Shown: positions 7,696 through 17,017, numbered from the stretch's first letter. The stretch: 64,000 nt of DNA from Streptomyces griseochromogenes (GCF_001542625.1 NZ_CP016279.1:10044001-10108000), one strand, 5' to 3'. Made by a program: numbers and translations. Notes: generated by a model from the letters alone, not told the origin.

Positions 7696-9018
7696 TCAGC
7701 CGAGGAGCACGACCTCGACCTCCGTGCCGGGCTCGGCGGATGCCACGTCCTCGGGAAGCACGATCAGCGCGTCGGCGTGCGCGAGCGCCGCGATCAGATG
7801 GGAGCCGGAGCCGCCCACGGGGGTCACCTCGCCGTCGGCGTACACCCCGCGCAGGAACTGGCGGCGCCCCTTGGGCGAGCCGAGCGCCTCGTCCGCCCTC
7901 AGGATGGCGCGGACGCGGGGCCGGTGGACGTCCTCCAGGCCCATCAGGGTACGGATGGCGGGGCGGACGAACAGCTCGAAGGAGACGTACGACGACACGG
8001 GGTTGCCGGGCAGGGCCAGCAGGGGCGTGTGGTCGGGGCCGATGGAGCCGAAGCCCTGGGGCTTGCCGGGCTGCATGGCGAGCTTGCGGAAGTCGATGCC
8101 GCCGCCCGCCTCGTCCTCGTCGCCGGCGTACGACAGCGCCTCCTTGACGACGTCGTACGCCCCGACGCTCACGCCGCCGGTGGTCACCATCAGGTCGGCG
8201 CGGACGAGCTGGTCCTCGACGGTGGAGCGGAGGGTGTCGGCGTCGTCGGCGACGGCGCCCACCCGGTAGGCGATGGCGCCCGCGTCCCGCGCCGCGGCGG
8301 TGAGCGCGAAGCTGTTGGAGTCGTAGATCTGGCCGTGGCCCAGTTCCTCGCCGGGCTGGACGAGTTCGCTGCCCGTGGACAGGACGACCACGCGCGGGCG
8401 CGGGCGCACGCGTACCGTCCCGCGGCCGATCGCGGCGAGCAGCGCGATCTGCGGGGGGCCGAGGATCGTCCCCGCCTCCAGGGCACGGTCGCCGGCCTTC
8501 ACGTCGCTGCCCTGGGCGCGCACGTGTGCGCGTGCCTCGGCGGGGCGGTGCACGCGTACGTTCCCCTCCGCGCCCTCGGGGGCCAGGCCGCGCGCCCGCA
8601 TCCCGCTCACGGGTCCCTCGCCGAGTCCGCCGTCGGTCCACTCGACGGGGACGACGGCCTCGGCACCCGGCGGCAGCGGCGCGCCGGTCATGATGCGGGC
8701 CGCCTGGCCGGGTCCGACCCGGACCGGGTCGGCCGAGCCCGCCGCCACGTCCCCGACGACCTCCAGGACGGCCGGGAACTCCTCGCTGGCACCCGCGACG
8801 TCCGTGACCCGCACCGCGTACCCGTCCATGGAGCTGTTGTCGAACGGCGGCAGGGAGATCGGCACCGTGACGTCGTCGACCAGGACGCAGCCCTGGGCGT
8901 CGAGCAGCTGCAGCTCGATGGGTTCGAGGGGACGGACGGTGGTGAGGATGTCCTCCAGGTGCTCGTCCACCGACCACAGGCGGTCCGGGCCGGCGGGGCG
9001 GGTCGCGGCGCTGCTCAA
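7696..9018 (-). CDS. glp: Gephyrin-like molybdotransferase Glp (MoeA family)
   Basis: 440 aa; TTG start 5 bp after the galU stop, with its GAGGAG ribosome binding site inside the last codons of galU. MoeA inserts molybdate into adenylylated molybdopterin. It shows the MoeA pattern: an N-terminal [25 protein letters not shown], an [19 protein letters not shown] segment, then a MogA-like domain with [10 protein letters not shown] and [11 protein letters not shown], and [20 protein letters not shown]. In Corynebacterium, Glp also binds FtsZ and the SepX/GlpR receptor. Finding it with sepX in the same block supports that division role here. Cofactor synthesis and division functions are not exclusive. 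Confidence 0.88.
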   Translation of the reverse strand: MSSAATRPAGPDRLWSVDEHLEDILTTVRPLEPIELQLLDAQGCVLVDDVTVPISLPPFDNSSMDGYAVRVTDVAGASEEFPAVLEVVGDVAAGSADPVRVGPGQAARIMTGAPLPPGAEAVVPVEWTDGGLGEGPVSGMRARGLAPEGAEGNVRVHRPAEARAHVRAQGSDVKAGDRALEAGTILGPPQIALLAAIGRGTVRVRPRPRVVVLSTGSELVQPGEELGHGQIYDSNSFALTAAARDAGAIAYRVGAVADDADTLRSTVEDQLVRADLMVTTGGVSVGAYDVVKEALSYAGDEDEAGGGIDFRKLAMQPGKPQGFGSIGPDHTPLLALPGNPVSSYVSFELFVRPAIRTLMGLEDVHRPRVRAILRADEALGSPKGRRQFLRGVYADGEVTPVGGSGSHLIAALAHADALIVLPEDVASAEPGTEVEVVLLG

Positions 9019-9023
9019 CGTTG

Positions 9024-9926
9024 CTACATCTCCTCGGCTACGTAACTGCGAAGCCAGGTCCGGAAGTCCGGGCCCAGGTCTTCACGTTCGCACGCGAGTC
9101 TGACAATGGCACGCAGATAGTCACCGCGGTCGCCGGTGTCATAGCGGCGGCCCTTGAAGACGACGCCGTGCACGGGGCCGCCGACCTTCTCGTCCTGGGC
9201 GAGCTGCTGGAGGGCGTCGGTGAGCTGGATCTCGCCGCCCCGGCCCGGCTCGGTCTTGCGCAGTATGTCGAAGATGTGCGGGTCGAGGACGTACCGGCCG
9301 ATGACCGCGTAGTTCGACGGGGCGTCCGCCGGGTCCGGCTTCTCGACCAGACCGGTCACCTTGACCACGTCGCCGTCGGCGGTGGCCTCCACCGCCGCGC
9401 AGCCGTAGAGGTGGACCTGCTCGGGCGCGACCTCCATGAGCGCGATCACGCTGCCGCCGTGCCGCTCCTGGACCTCGATCATGCGCTGGAGCAGCGGGTC
9501 GCGGGGGTCGATCAGGTCGTCGCCGAGAAGGACGGCGAAGGGCTCGTGGCCGACGTGCGGGGCGGCGCACAGCACGGCGTGGCCGAGGCCCCTGGGGTCG
9601 CCCTGGCGCACATAGTGCATGGTGGCCAGGTCACTGGACTCCTGCACCTTCGCGAGCCGGCCGGCATCGCCCTTCTTCTGCAGGGCCGATTCGAGCTCGT
9701 AGTTGCGGTCGAAGTGATCCTCCAGGGGACGCTTGTTGCGTCCGGTGATCATGAGAACGTCGTCGAGACCCGCCGACACGGCCTCCTCGACCACGTACTG
9801 GATCGCGGGCTTGTCCACGACCGGCAGCATCTCCTTGGGAGTGGCCTTGGTGGCCGGCAGGAACCGGGTACCGAGGCCTGCTGCGGGAATGACAGCCTTG
9901 CTGATCCTGGGGTGCGACTGAGTCAT
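9024..9926 (-). CDS. galU: UTP-glucose-1-phosphate uridylyltransferase
   Basis: 300 aa. GalU makes UDP-glucose from UTP and glucose-1-phosphate. The ATG at 9926 is preferred over one nine codons upstream because AAGG lies 8 nt before it and the family begins just ahead of this point. The nucleotide-binding signature [17 protein letters not shown] and the [10 protein letters not shown] loop are intact. Further in are the VLLGDDL metal-binding Asp and the VTGLVEKP and GEIQLTDAL motifs. Its 3' end supplies the ribosome binding site for glp. It diverges from the cyclo-ligase gene. Confidence 0.95.
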   Translation of the reverse strand: MTQSHPRISKAVIPAAGLGTRFLPATKATPKEMLPVVDKPAIQYVVEEAVSAGLDDVLMITGRNKRPLEDHFDRNYELESALQKKGDAGRLAKVQESSDLATMHYVRQGDPRGLGHAVLCAAPHVGHEPFAVLLGDDLIDPRDPLLQRMIEVQERHGGSVIALMEVAPEQVHLYGCAAVEATADGDVVKVTGLVEKPDPADAPSNYAVIGRYVLDPHIFDILRKTEPGRGGEIQLTDALQQLAQDEKVGGPVHGVVFKGRRYDTGDRGDYLRAIVRLACEREDLGPDFRTWLRSYVAEEM

Positions 9927-9987
9927 GCCCGCAACCTTATCCGGTGCCTTCATGGGGATTCTGTGGCTCCGATTACTTGGCCCTCAT

Positions 9988-10641
9988 ATGAGCACATTGA
10001 GCAGGATGCGAGAACGACCTGTGGAACACGACGGACGCGCGGACGAGCGTGACAAGCGAAAGTTGCGGCGGGAGTTCCTCACGGTGAGGAGCAGGTTGCC
10101 GGAGGGTGTCGTACGGGAGGCGGGCGACGCGCTGGCCGAGCGCGCCCTCGAGCTGCCCGAACTGGCCCGTGCGGACGCGGTGGCGGCGTACGTCTCCGTC
10201 GGGAGCGAGCCCGGCACGCTTGCGCTGCTGGACGCACTGCGCGCGCGGGGCGTGCGCGTCCTGCTCCCCGCGCTCCTGCCCGACAACGACCTCGACTGGG
10301 GCGAGTACGCCGGCCCGGACTCCCTCGCACGAGTCCAACATGGCGGAAAAATGGCCCTGTTCGAGCCCTCCGGCGCACGCCTCGGCCCGGACGCCGTGAC
10401 CGACGCGGATGTCGTCCTGCTGCCCGGGCTGGCGGTGGACACGCGGGGAATGCGCCTGGGGCGCGGCGGGGGGTCGTACGACCGCGTGCTCGCGCGTCTG
10501 GAGCGCGCGGGCGCGCACCCCGCGCTCGTGGTGCTCCTCTACGACGCGGAAGTCGTCGCACAGGTCCCGGCGGAGGCGCACGACCGTCCCGTGCACGCGG
10601 TGGTGACACCGTCGGGCGTGCGCCGCTTCACGAGCGCCTGA
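9988..10641 (+). CDS. 5-formyltetrahydrofolate cyclo-ligase
   Basis: About 217 aa. It catalyses ATP-dependent conversion of 5-formyl-THF to 5,10-methenyl-THF. The family core is clear: DKRKLRREFLTVRSRL at the N terminus (phosphate and folate contacts), a central VLLPALLP strand, and the ATP-binding signature DTRGMRLGRGGGSYDR. Start choice is open: ATG at 9988, ATG at 10006 or GTG at 10021 all precede the conserved part and none has a strong ribosome binding site. The gene diverges from galU and ends at a double hairpin. Confidence 0.92.
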   Translation: MSTLSRMRERPVEHDGRADERDKRKLRREFLTVRSRLPEGVVREAGDALAERALELPELARADAVAAYVSVGSEPGTLALLDALRARGVRVLLPALLPDNDLDWGEYAGPDSLARVQHGGKMALFEPSGARLGPDAVTDADVVLLPGLAVDTRGMRLGRGGGSYDRVLARLERAGAHPALVVLLYDAEVVAQVPAEAHDRPVHAVVTPSGVRRFTSA

Positions 10642-10645
10642 GCCG

Positions 10646-10669
10646 GACCGGGAGCCCAGGCTCCCGGTC
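10646..10669 (+). terminator. First hairpin after the cyclo-ligase gene
   Basis: Arms GACCGGGAGCC/GGCTCCCGGTC with a 2-nt loop, immediately after the stop at 10641. Confidence 0.6.
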
Positions 10670-10676
10670 CCCATGT

Positions 10677-10710
10677 GAAAGGGCCCTCCGCGCGCGCGGA
10701 GGGCCCTTTC
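10677..10710. terminator. Bidirectional terminator between converging genes
   Basis: A perfect 34-nt palindrome (GAAAGGGCCCTCCGCGC followed by its complement) with no free loop beyond the turn. It separates the plus-strand cyclo-ligase gene from the minus-strand penicillin acylase gene ending at 10720, so it can serve both. Confidence 0.75.
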
Positions 10711-10719
10711 AGGGGCGTG

Positions 10720-13551
10720 TCACGGCTTGAGGACGAGCGTGTCGCTCGTACTCGCGTCGACCGCCTTGCCCGAGAACGACCAGGGCAGCAGTTCGCCCTT
10801 GGCCCACTTGCCCGTCTGGTCGGTGTAGTGGGCGCTGTAGGCGTGCCCGGAGGCTCCGGACAGGTTGATCCACTTGGACTTGTCGAGGTCCTTGAGGTTG
10901 ACCACCATCCGCATGGACGGCACCCAGACGACGTTGTAGCCGCCGGCCGCGTTCCAGCCGGTCGCGTTCACGGTGGCCTCGCCGCCGCTGAGCTTCCAGG
11001 GCCCGCGGTTGAGGATGTACTGGAGGAACTCGGGGCCCTCGGTGCCGAGGGTCTGGTTCTTCAGGAACAGGCGGTGCAGCCGGCCCCAGCTCCAGGTGTC
11101 GATGTCCTTGCCGAGCTTGGCGGTCAGCTCCCAGCGGGCGTCGATCATGGCGCGGGCGAAGAGCTGGTCCCGGTTGTTCGCCTCGGGGCGGGTGCCCGAC
11201 TTCGGCGTCTTCCACCAGTCGTTGTCCGGCTTGTCCATGAGCGTGCGCACGACCTCGAACCAGCGGTCGCCGCCGTCCGGCTGCGCCTGGTCGGCGTCGC
11301 GCTTGCCGCACTCGCGCACCTTGGCGTCGTCGTCCACCGGACCGGTGTTGTCGATCTTGTCGACCCACACGCACTGGCCGTTGACGCGCAGCTCCTTGGG
11401 GAGCTTGTTGCCGAAGGCGAGCTTGAGGATGTTGCGCCACACGGCGTTGAAGTAGGCGGCCGCGGCCGAGTCGGCCTCCTGGGTGTAGTCCCAGCCCTCC
11501 AGGAGCTTCTGGGCGTCGCGGACGTTCTTGTCCTTGAGGTTGATCTTCAGCAGCTTGGGCACCAGGAGCTTGGCGATCTCGCTGCTGTTGTCCAGCTGCA
11601 TCTGGCGCATGTCGTCCGGGGAGATCTTGCCGCCGTCCTTGGTCTTGGACTCGATCAGGTCGGCGATGCGCTGGCTGCGGGTGCCGTAGCCCCAGTCGGT
11701 GGTGAGCGTGTACGGGTACTTGGCCTTGTCGACCACGGCCTGGTTGGCGGTGACGATGTAGCCCCGGTCGGGGTTGTACTCGTAGGGCAGCTCGTTCTGC
11801 TTGATGAAGCCGGTCCACCGGTACTTCGCGTCCCAGCCCGGCACCGGGATGGAGCCGTCGGTGGCCGAGGAGCGGGTGGGGATCCTGCCCGGCAGGGTGT
11901 AGCCGATGTTGTTGTCGGTGTCGGCGTAGATCAGGTTCTGCGAGGGCACGTCGAACAGGGCCGCCGCGGAGCGGAAGTCGTTCCAGTTCGCCGCCCTGTC
12001 GATGGCGAACACGGCGTCCATGGAGGTGCCCGGGTCCAGCGCCGTCCACCGCAGGGCGATGCCGTAGCCGTCACCGCGGTCGGGCGCCGCGGTGTTCACG
12101 GCGGCCTTCTTGCCGACCTGGACGAGTTCGTCGTCGCGGTCGGACAGCAGCGGCATCCCGTCGGCGGTCTGGCGGACGACGATCGGCTTGGACTTGCCGC
12201 CGGCGACCTTGATGGTCTCCTCGCGGGTCTTGAAGGGCCGGACCTTGCCGTCGTACAGGTAGCCGTTGCCGCTGAGCTTCTCCAGGTACAGGTCGGTGAC
12301 GTCGGCTCCGGAGTTGGTCATTCCCCAGGCGATGTTCCCGTTGTGGCCGATGACCACGCCGGGCATGCCGGCGAACGTGTAGCCGGTGACGTCGTACTGG
12401 CACTTGCTGGAGACGGAGCGGCAGTGCAGGCCCATCTGGTACCAGACGGACGGCAGCGACGCGGACAGGTGCGGGTCGTTGGCGAGCAGCGGCTTGCCGT
12501 TGATGGTGTACTTCCCGGCGACGACCCAGGAGTTGGAGCCGATGCCCTGGCCGTTCACGCCGACGGCGGTGGGCACGTCGTCCAGGACCTTGTAGAGACC
12601 CGCCAGCTGGCTCGTGAGGGCCGAACCGCCCGAGGACGAGGCGGAGGAGCCGGTCGTGCCCGCCGTACCGCTCGCGCCCCTCGTACCGCCCGCGCCAGTG
12701 GTACCGCCCGCGCCCGTCGTACCGCCCGTGCCCGTCGTGCCCTGAGAGGCACCCGTGGCGCCACCCTGCTTGAAGGCCTTGGCCACGGCGTCGTACTGGC
12801 CGTTCTGCACGATCGGCTTGTTGCGGCCGTAGGGGTACTCCGGGTACAGGTCCTGGATCTGCTGCGGGCCGAGGCGGCTGGTCATCAGCGCGCGGTCGAT
12901 CTCGTCCTGCATGTTGCCGCGCAGGTCCCAGGCCATCGCCTTGAGCCACGACACCGAGTCGACCGGGGTCCACTTCTCGGGCTTGTAGTCGTTGGTGAAG
13001 CCCAGGGCCGCGTACTCCAGGGAGATCTCCTTGCCGTCCTTGCCCTGGAGGTAGGCGTTGACTCCCTTGGCGTACGCCTGGAGGTACTTCTTCGTGGAGG
13101 CCGAGAGCTTGGTGTCGTACTCCCGCTCGGCGATCTTGTCCCAGCCGAGGGTGCGCAGGAACTCGTCGTTCTCGACCTGGCCCTTGCCGAACATCTCCGA
13201 CAGGCGCCCGGAGGTCATGTGCCGGCGCACGTCCATCTCGTAGAACCGGTCCTGCGCCTGGACGAAGCCCTGCGCCATGAACAGGTCCTCGTCGGAGGAG
13301 GCGTAGATCTGCGGGATGCCGTAGCCGTCCCGCTTCACGTCGACGGGCCCCGACAGCCCTTCGAGCGTGATCGAACCCGTGGTCTGCGGGAAGGAGGCGC
13401 GGACGGTGCTGATCGACCAGTACGCCCCGTAGGCAACGCCCCCGATGAGGGCCAGGACCAGCACCAGCACGATCAGCCGGGCTTTGCGGCCCTTCTTCCT
13501 GCCGGACTTGCCGGGCTTGTCACCCGTTGTGGCGGTGGTGTTCGGGGGCAT
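10720..13551 (-). CDS. Penicillin acylase family protein (Ntn hydrolase)
   Basis: 943 aa; ATG with AAGG 8 nt upstream. After a basic cytoplasmic tail (GKSGRKKGRKAR) comes one membrane helix or uncleaved signal (LIVLVLVLALIGGVAYGAY), so the enzyme is exported and perhaps anchored. The alpha part carries VDVKRDGYGIPQIYA and FMAQGFVQAQDRFYEMDVRR. The beta subunit should start at Ser339 in GIG-SNSWVV, the autocatalytic cleavage site and nucleophile. Later come ANDPHL and GMPGVVIGHNGNIAWGMTN. Just before the cleavage site lies a low-complexity Thr/Gly/Ala repeat. Substrate could be beta-lactams, acyl-homoserine lactones or lipopeptides and cannot be told from sequence. Confidence 0.9.
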   Translation of the reverse strand: MPPNTTATTGDKPGKSGRKKGRKARLIVLVLVLALIGGVAYGAYWSISTVRASFPQTTGSITLEGLSGPVDVKRDGYGIPQIYASSDEDLFMAQGFVQAQDRFYEMDVRRHMTSGRLSEMFGKGQVENDEFLRTLGWDKIAEREYDTKLSASTKKYLQAYAKGVNAYLQGKDGKEISLEYAALGFTNDYKPEKWTPVDSVSWLKAMAWDLRGNMQDEIDRALMTSRLGPQQIQDLYPEYPYGRNKPIVQNGQYDAVAKAFKQGGATGASQGTTGTGGTTGAGGTTGAGGTRGASGTAGTTGSSASSSGGSALTSQLAGLYKVLDDVPTAVGVNGQGIGSNSWVVAGKYTINGKPLLANDPHLSASLPSVWYQMGLHCRSVSSKCQYDVTGYTFAGMPGVVIGHNGNIAWGMTNSGADVTDLYLEKLSGNGYLYDGKVRPFKTREETIKVAGGKSKPIVVRQTADGMPLLSDRDDELVQVGKKAAVNTAAPDRGDGYGIALRWTALDPGTSMDAVFAIDRAANWNDFRSAAALFDVPSQNLIYADTDNNIGYTLPGRIPTRSSATDGSIPVPGWDAKYRWTGFIKQNELPYEYNPDRGYIVTANQAVVDKAKYPYTLTTDWGYGTRSQRIADLIESKTKDGGKISPDDMRQMQLDNSSEIAKLLVPKLLKINLKDKNVRDAQKLLEGWDYTQEADSAAAAYFNAVWRNILKLAFGNKLPKELRVNGQCVWVDKIDNTGPVDDDAKVRECGKRDADQAQPDGGDRWFEVVRTLMDKPDNDWWKTPKSGTRPEANNRDQLFARAMIDARWELTAKLGKDIDTWSWGRLHRLFLKNQTLGTEGPEFLQYILNRGPWKLSGGEATVNATGWNAAGGYNVVWVPSMRMVVNLKDLDKSKWINLSGASGHAYSAHYTDQTGKWAKGELLPWSFSGKAVDASTSDTLVLKP
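12660..12755. repeat. Degenerate minisatellite in the acylase linker
   Basis: Imperfect units of about 12-18 nt built from GTACCGCCCGCGCC encode repeated T-G-A-G-G / T-G-G-T-T-G-A blocks in the spacer between alpha and beta parts. Confidence 0.6.
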
Positions 13552-13819
13552 CGCTGTCCTTGCTGTCCTAACGCGAGCGGCAGGTCGGGCTGTGACTTTG
13601 AATGAGCGCTGGAGCAACCATAGGCGCAGGGCCCCCGGCCCCTTGACGCGGAGTCGGGAACTGGCGCGCACGGGCGTTCGATCTTGCCTCGTCGAGCGTC
13701 AAGAAAGCGTCAAGAATTAGGTAAGGTAACGAAGTACTTGGATGCGGTGCGCCGCAGCCTCGGGTCTTGTGTACGTGAGTCCGCGCGTGCCGCGCGCGGA
13801 CCAAGGAAGGGAACCGCCG

Positions 13820-15325
13820 CTGACTGTCCACCACCTCGACCAGCTTCTGCTCGTCTGCTCCCTGGTCCTGCTCGTCGCCGTCGCGGCCGTGCGGATCTCC
13901 TCGCGCAGCGGGCTCCCCAGCCTGCTCGTCTACCTGGGGATCGGCGTCCTCATGGGCCAGGACGGCATCGGGGACATCCACTTCGCCAATGCCGAGCTGA
14001 CCCAGGTCATCGGATACGCGGCCCTGGTCGTGATCCTGGCCGAGGGCGGTCTGACCACGAAGTGGAAGGAGATCGAACCCGCCCTGCCGGCCGCCTCCGC
14101 GCTGGCGCTGGCCGGGGTCGCGATCAGTGTCGGGGTCACGGCGTCGGGCGCGCACTACCTGATCGGACTGGACTGGCGGCAGGCGCTCATCATCGGCGCG
14201 GTGGTCTCCTCGACGGACGCGGCGGCGGTCTTCTCGGTCCTGCGCAAAGTCCCCCTCCCCGCGCGCGTGACGGGCACGCTGGAGGCGGAGTCCGGTTTCA
14301 ACGACGCCCCGGTGGTCATCCTGGTCGTGGCCTTCTCCCAGGCGGGCCCCCTCGAGCACTGGTACGTGCTGCTGGGCCAGATAGCCCTGGAACTGGCCAT
14401 CGGTGCGGCCACCGGTCTCGCCGTGGGCTGGCTGGGCTCCTTCGGGCTCAGGCACGTGGCGCTGCCCGCCTCCGGCCTCTACCCGATCGCCGTGATGGCG
14501 ATCGCGGTCACCGCGTACGCGGGCGGCGCGCTGGCCCACGGCAGCGGCTTCCTCGCGGTCTACCTCGCATCGATGGTGCTCGGCAACGCCAAGCTGCCGC
14601 ACTGGCCCGCCACCCGCGGCTTCGCCGAGGGGCTCGGCTGGATCGCCCAGATCGGCATGTTCGTCCTGCTCGGCCTGCTGGTCACGCCACACGAGCTGGG
14701 CGACGACATCTGGCCCGCCCTCGTCATCGGGCTCGTGCTGACCATGGTGGCGCGTCCGGTGAGCGTGATGCTGAGCCTGGCGCCGTTCCGGGTGCCGTGG
14801 CAGGACCAGACCCTGATGTCCTGGGCCGGGCTGCGCGGCGCGGTGCCCATCATCCTGGCGACCATCCCGATGGTGAACGGGGTGGACACCACCCACCGCA
14901 TCTTCAACATCGTCTTCGTGCTGGTCGTCGTCTACACCCTCGTCCAGGGGCCGACCCTGCCCTGGCTGGCGCGCACGCTGCGCCTCGGCGAGCAGGGCGA
15001 GGCGTCCGACCTCGGCATCGAGTCGGCGCCCCTGGAGCGGCTGCGCGGCCATCTGCTGTCCATCGCGATCCCCGAGGGCTCCCGGATGCACGGCGTCGAG
15101 GTGGGCGAGCTGCGGCTGCCGCCCGGTGCGGCCGTCACCCTCGTCGTCCGGGACGGAAAATCGTTTGTTCCGTCGCCCACGACGGTGCTGCGGCGCGGAG
15201 ACGAACTTCTCGTCGTCGCCACCGACCCCGTGCGCGACGCGGCGGAACGGCGTCTGCGCGCGGTCGCCCACGGCGGCAAGCTGGCCGGCTGGCTCGGCAC
15301 GGACGGGGCGGGCGCGGGGCACTGA
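13820..15325 (+). CDS. Potassium/proton antiporter (CPA1, CvrA/NhaP2-like)
   Basis: About 501 aa from a CTG start with AAGGAAGGG ribosome binding site; an in-frame ATG at 13742 would add 26 unlikely residues. About twelve membrane segments follow. Exchanger motifs are present: LAEGGLTTKW, GAVVSSTDAAAVFSVLR (ion-binding Asp), LEAESGFNDAPVVILVV (second acidic site) and WAGLRGAVPIILATIPM. The C terminus after about 430 (SRMHGVEVGELRLPPGAAV, RRGDELLVVAT) is an RCK_C/TrkA_C ligand domain. It should exchange K+ or Na+ for H+ at the cell membrane. It diverges from the acylase gene. Confidence 0.88.
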   Translation: MTVHHLDQLLLVCSLVLLVAVAAVRISSRSGLPSLLVYLGIGVLMGQDGIGDIHFANAELTQVIGYAALVVILAEGGLTTKWKEIEPALPAASALALAGVAISVGVTASGAHYLIGLDWRQALIIGAVVSSTDAAAVFSVLRKVPLPARVTGTLEAESGFNDAPVVILVVAFSQAGPLEHWYVLLGQIALELAIGAATGLAVGWLGSFGLRHVALPASGLYPIAVMAIAVTAYAGGALAHGSGFLAVYLASMVLGNAKLPHWPATRGFAEGLGWIAQIGMFVLLGLLVTPHELGDDIWPALVIGLVLTMVARPVSVMLSLAPFRVPWQDQTLMSWAGLRGAVPIILATIPMVNGVDTTHRIFNIVFVLVVVYTLVQGPTLPWLARTLRLGEQGEASDLGIESAPLERLRGHLLSIAIPEGSRMHGVEVGELRLPPGAAVTLVVRDGKSFVPSPTTVLRRGDELLVVATDPVRDAAERRLRAVAHGGKLAGWLGTDGAGAGH

Positions 15326-15654
15326 GTGCGCAGCGCTCGGCCCGGGAGGCGTCCGATGCGGGTGCGCATTGCGCGAGCGCGCGTTAAGGGTGTGTTTCGC
15401 ATCATTCACACCTTCGCCAATCCCAGGTGAACAGGCGTCATGGTGCTCATTTTCACAGGCTCACAAGGCTGTGCCCCCTGTAGTATCAAGGCACCCTGAT
15501 CGAACCAACTCTGTCTGACGCAGAGCTGGCGTGACCGTATGGCGGCCGGATCGCCCTCCGCAGTGGCACCGGTATCTACCGCAGTTCAGCGCAAGAGGAC
15601 AGCTCTCGGCGCCCCCGCACGGGCGCGCTACCAGGCGGTAGAAAGGCACGGGCC
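15326..15654. other. 329-bp upstream region of the MFS gene, no gene seen
   Basis: No convincing coding frame. It is AT-richer than its neighbours around 15420-15490 and ends in a small hairpin (CTACC/GGTAG) just before the ribosome binding site of the MFS gene at 15655. A promoter probably lies here but I cannot place it confidently. Confidence 0.4.
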
Positions 15655-16950
15655 GTGGCATCCACGGTCACCTCCAAGCCGGCGGAGAACCCGTCGACGT
15701 CGTCCCGCCCGGGATACGGACAGCTGCTGCGCACCCGCGGCGCCTGGACCTTCCTGCTCCCCGGCTTCGCGGCGCGCCAGCCGTTCGCGATGCTCACCCT
15801 GTCGATCGTGCTGCTCGTGCAGCACACCACCGGCTCCTACGGCGCCGCGGGCGCCGTCGCGGCCGCCACCGGCGTGTCCATGGCGCTGTTCGCGCCCTAC
15901 AGCGGCCGGCTCGCCGACCGCCACGGGCAGCGCACCGTCCTGATCCCGGGTGTCCTCGTGCACACGGTGTCGGGCCTGTCCCTGACGGCGCTCGCGCTGG
16001 CACACGCGCCCCTGTGGGCGCTGTTCGCGGCGGCCGTCCCGACCGGCGCCTCGGTGCCGCAGGTCGGCCCCATGGTCCGTGCGCGCTGGGGCGTGAAGCT
16101 CCAGGACACGCCCCTGATGACCACGGCGGCGGCGTTCGAGTCCGTGACGGACGAGCTGACCTTCGTCTTCGGGCCCCTGCTGGCGACCGCGCTGTGCACC
16201 GCCGTGGCCCCGTCCGCGGGTCTGGTGACGGAGGCCGCGCTGACGCTCGTCGGCGGTCTGCTGTTCGCCGCGCAGAAGAGCACGCAGCCGCCGGTGACCG
16301 GCGAGAGCGGGCACGCGCGCGTGCAGCACGCCTCCGCGCTGCGCGTCCCGGGTGTGCGGGTGCTGATCGTGACCTTCCTGGGCATCGGGTCGGTCTTCGG
16401 CGGCATGCAGGTGTCGCTGGCGGCGTTCACCGAGTCGATCGGCGAGCCCGGTCTGAACGGCGTCCTGTACGGCGTCTTCGCCGCGGGCAACATGCTCTCC
16501 GGCATCGTCTGCGGCGCCATCGCCTGGAAGATCGCCCCGCAGCGGCGCCTGATCATCGGCTACACGGGTCTCGCGATGGCCGCCTCCGCGCTGTGGACGG
16601 CGCACTCCGTGCTGCTGCTGGCCGCCCTCGGCCTGCTGGTCGGCATGTGCATCGCACCGGCCCTGATCACCGGCTACACGCTGGTCGAGGGCCTGGTCCC
16701 GGCCGGCGCCCGCACCGAGGCCTTCACCTGGCTGACCGGCGCCGTGGCGCTCGGCCAGGCGGCGGCCGTCACGGTCGCCGGACAGCTGGAGGACCGCCTG
16801 TGGGACGGCGCCGGATTCCTGGTGCCGATGGCCGGCACCGTGCTCGCGCTGGGCACCCTGGCGGCCCTGCGTTCCCGGCTGGTCACCCGGTCGCAGAACC
16901 GCACCGTCGCACGTGGCGTCGGTCACCGCGTGCCGTTGACGGTGGACTGA
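15655..16950 (+). CDS. MFS transporter
   Basis: 431 aa, GTG start with GAAAGG upstream. Twelve hydrophobic segments can be traced, with a short polar loop near 205-225 between halves. The A-motif-like loop after the second helix reads YSGRLADRHGQRTVLIPG, diagnostic for the major facilitator superfamily. Early conserved residues include FLLPGFAARQPFAML. Substrate is not predictable; similar Streptomyces proteins are annotated only as MFS transporters. No regulator is adjacent. Confidence 0.85.
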   Translation: MASTVTSKPAENPSTSSRPGYGQLLRTRGAWTFLLPGFAARQPFAMLTLSIVLLVQHTTGSYGAAGAVAAATGVSMALFAPYSGRLADRHGQRTVLIPGVLVHTVSGLSLTALALAHAPLWALFAAAVPTGASVPQVGPMVRARWGVKLQDTPLMTTAAAFESVTDELTFVFGPLLATALCTAVAPSAGLVTEAALTLVGGLLFAAQKSTQPPVTGESGHARVQHASALRVPGVRVLIVTFLGIGSVFGGMQVSLAAFTESIGEPGLNGVLYGVFAAGNMLSGIVCGAIAWKIAPQRRLIIGYTGLAMAASALWTAHSVLLLAALGLLVGMCIAPALITGYTLVEGLVPAGARTEAFTWLTGAVALGQAAAVTVAGQLEDRLWDGAGFLVPMAGTVLALGTLAALRSRLVTRSQNRTVARGVGHRVPLTVD

Positions 16951-16955
16951 TCCCC

Positions 16956-16982
16956 GGGAATACGTCACTATGGACCGTCGTT
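16956..16982 (+). promoter_or_regulatory. SigR-type promoter of the FmdB-family gene
   Basis: GGGAAT (16956-16961), exactly 18 bp, then GTT (16980-16982). This matches the Streptomyces SigR consensus GGGAAT-N18-GTT at every defined position. It lies 36 bp before the start codon and its -10 element overlaps the first bases of the CIRCE-like operator. Confidence 0.75.
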
Positions 16983-17007
16983 AGCACTCATTGAGTGAGA
17001 GTGCCAG
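16981..17007 (+). promoter_or_regulatory. CIRCE-like HrcA operator
   Basis: TTAGCACTC, 9 bp, GAGTGCCAG. The CIRCE consensus is TTAGCACTC-N9-GAGTGCTAA; the left arm is perfect and the right arm keeps GAGTGC. It would sit over the transcription start of the SigR-type promoter, a position suited to repression by HrcA. Confidence 0.7.
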
Positions 17008-17017
17008 GAGGAAGACA

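Noticed and set aside
10675..13605. 976-codon plus-strand open frame opposite the acylase
   Set aside because: Low-complexity Val/Leu/Gly shadow; the minus strand has the complete penicillin acylase signature.
13568..15409. 613-codon minus-strand open frame opposite the antiporter
   Set aside because: Composition typical of an antisense frame (Arg/Asp/Gln-rich), no motif, no ribosome binding site.
15452..15486. TTCACA and TAGTAT as a -35/-10 pair before the MFS gene
   Set aside because: Spacing is about 23 bp, too long for a standard promoter.
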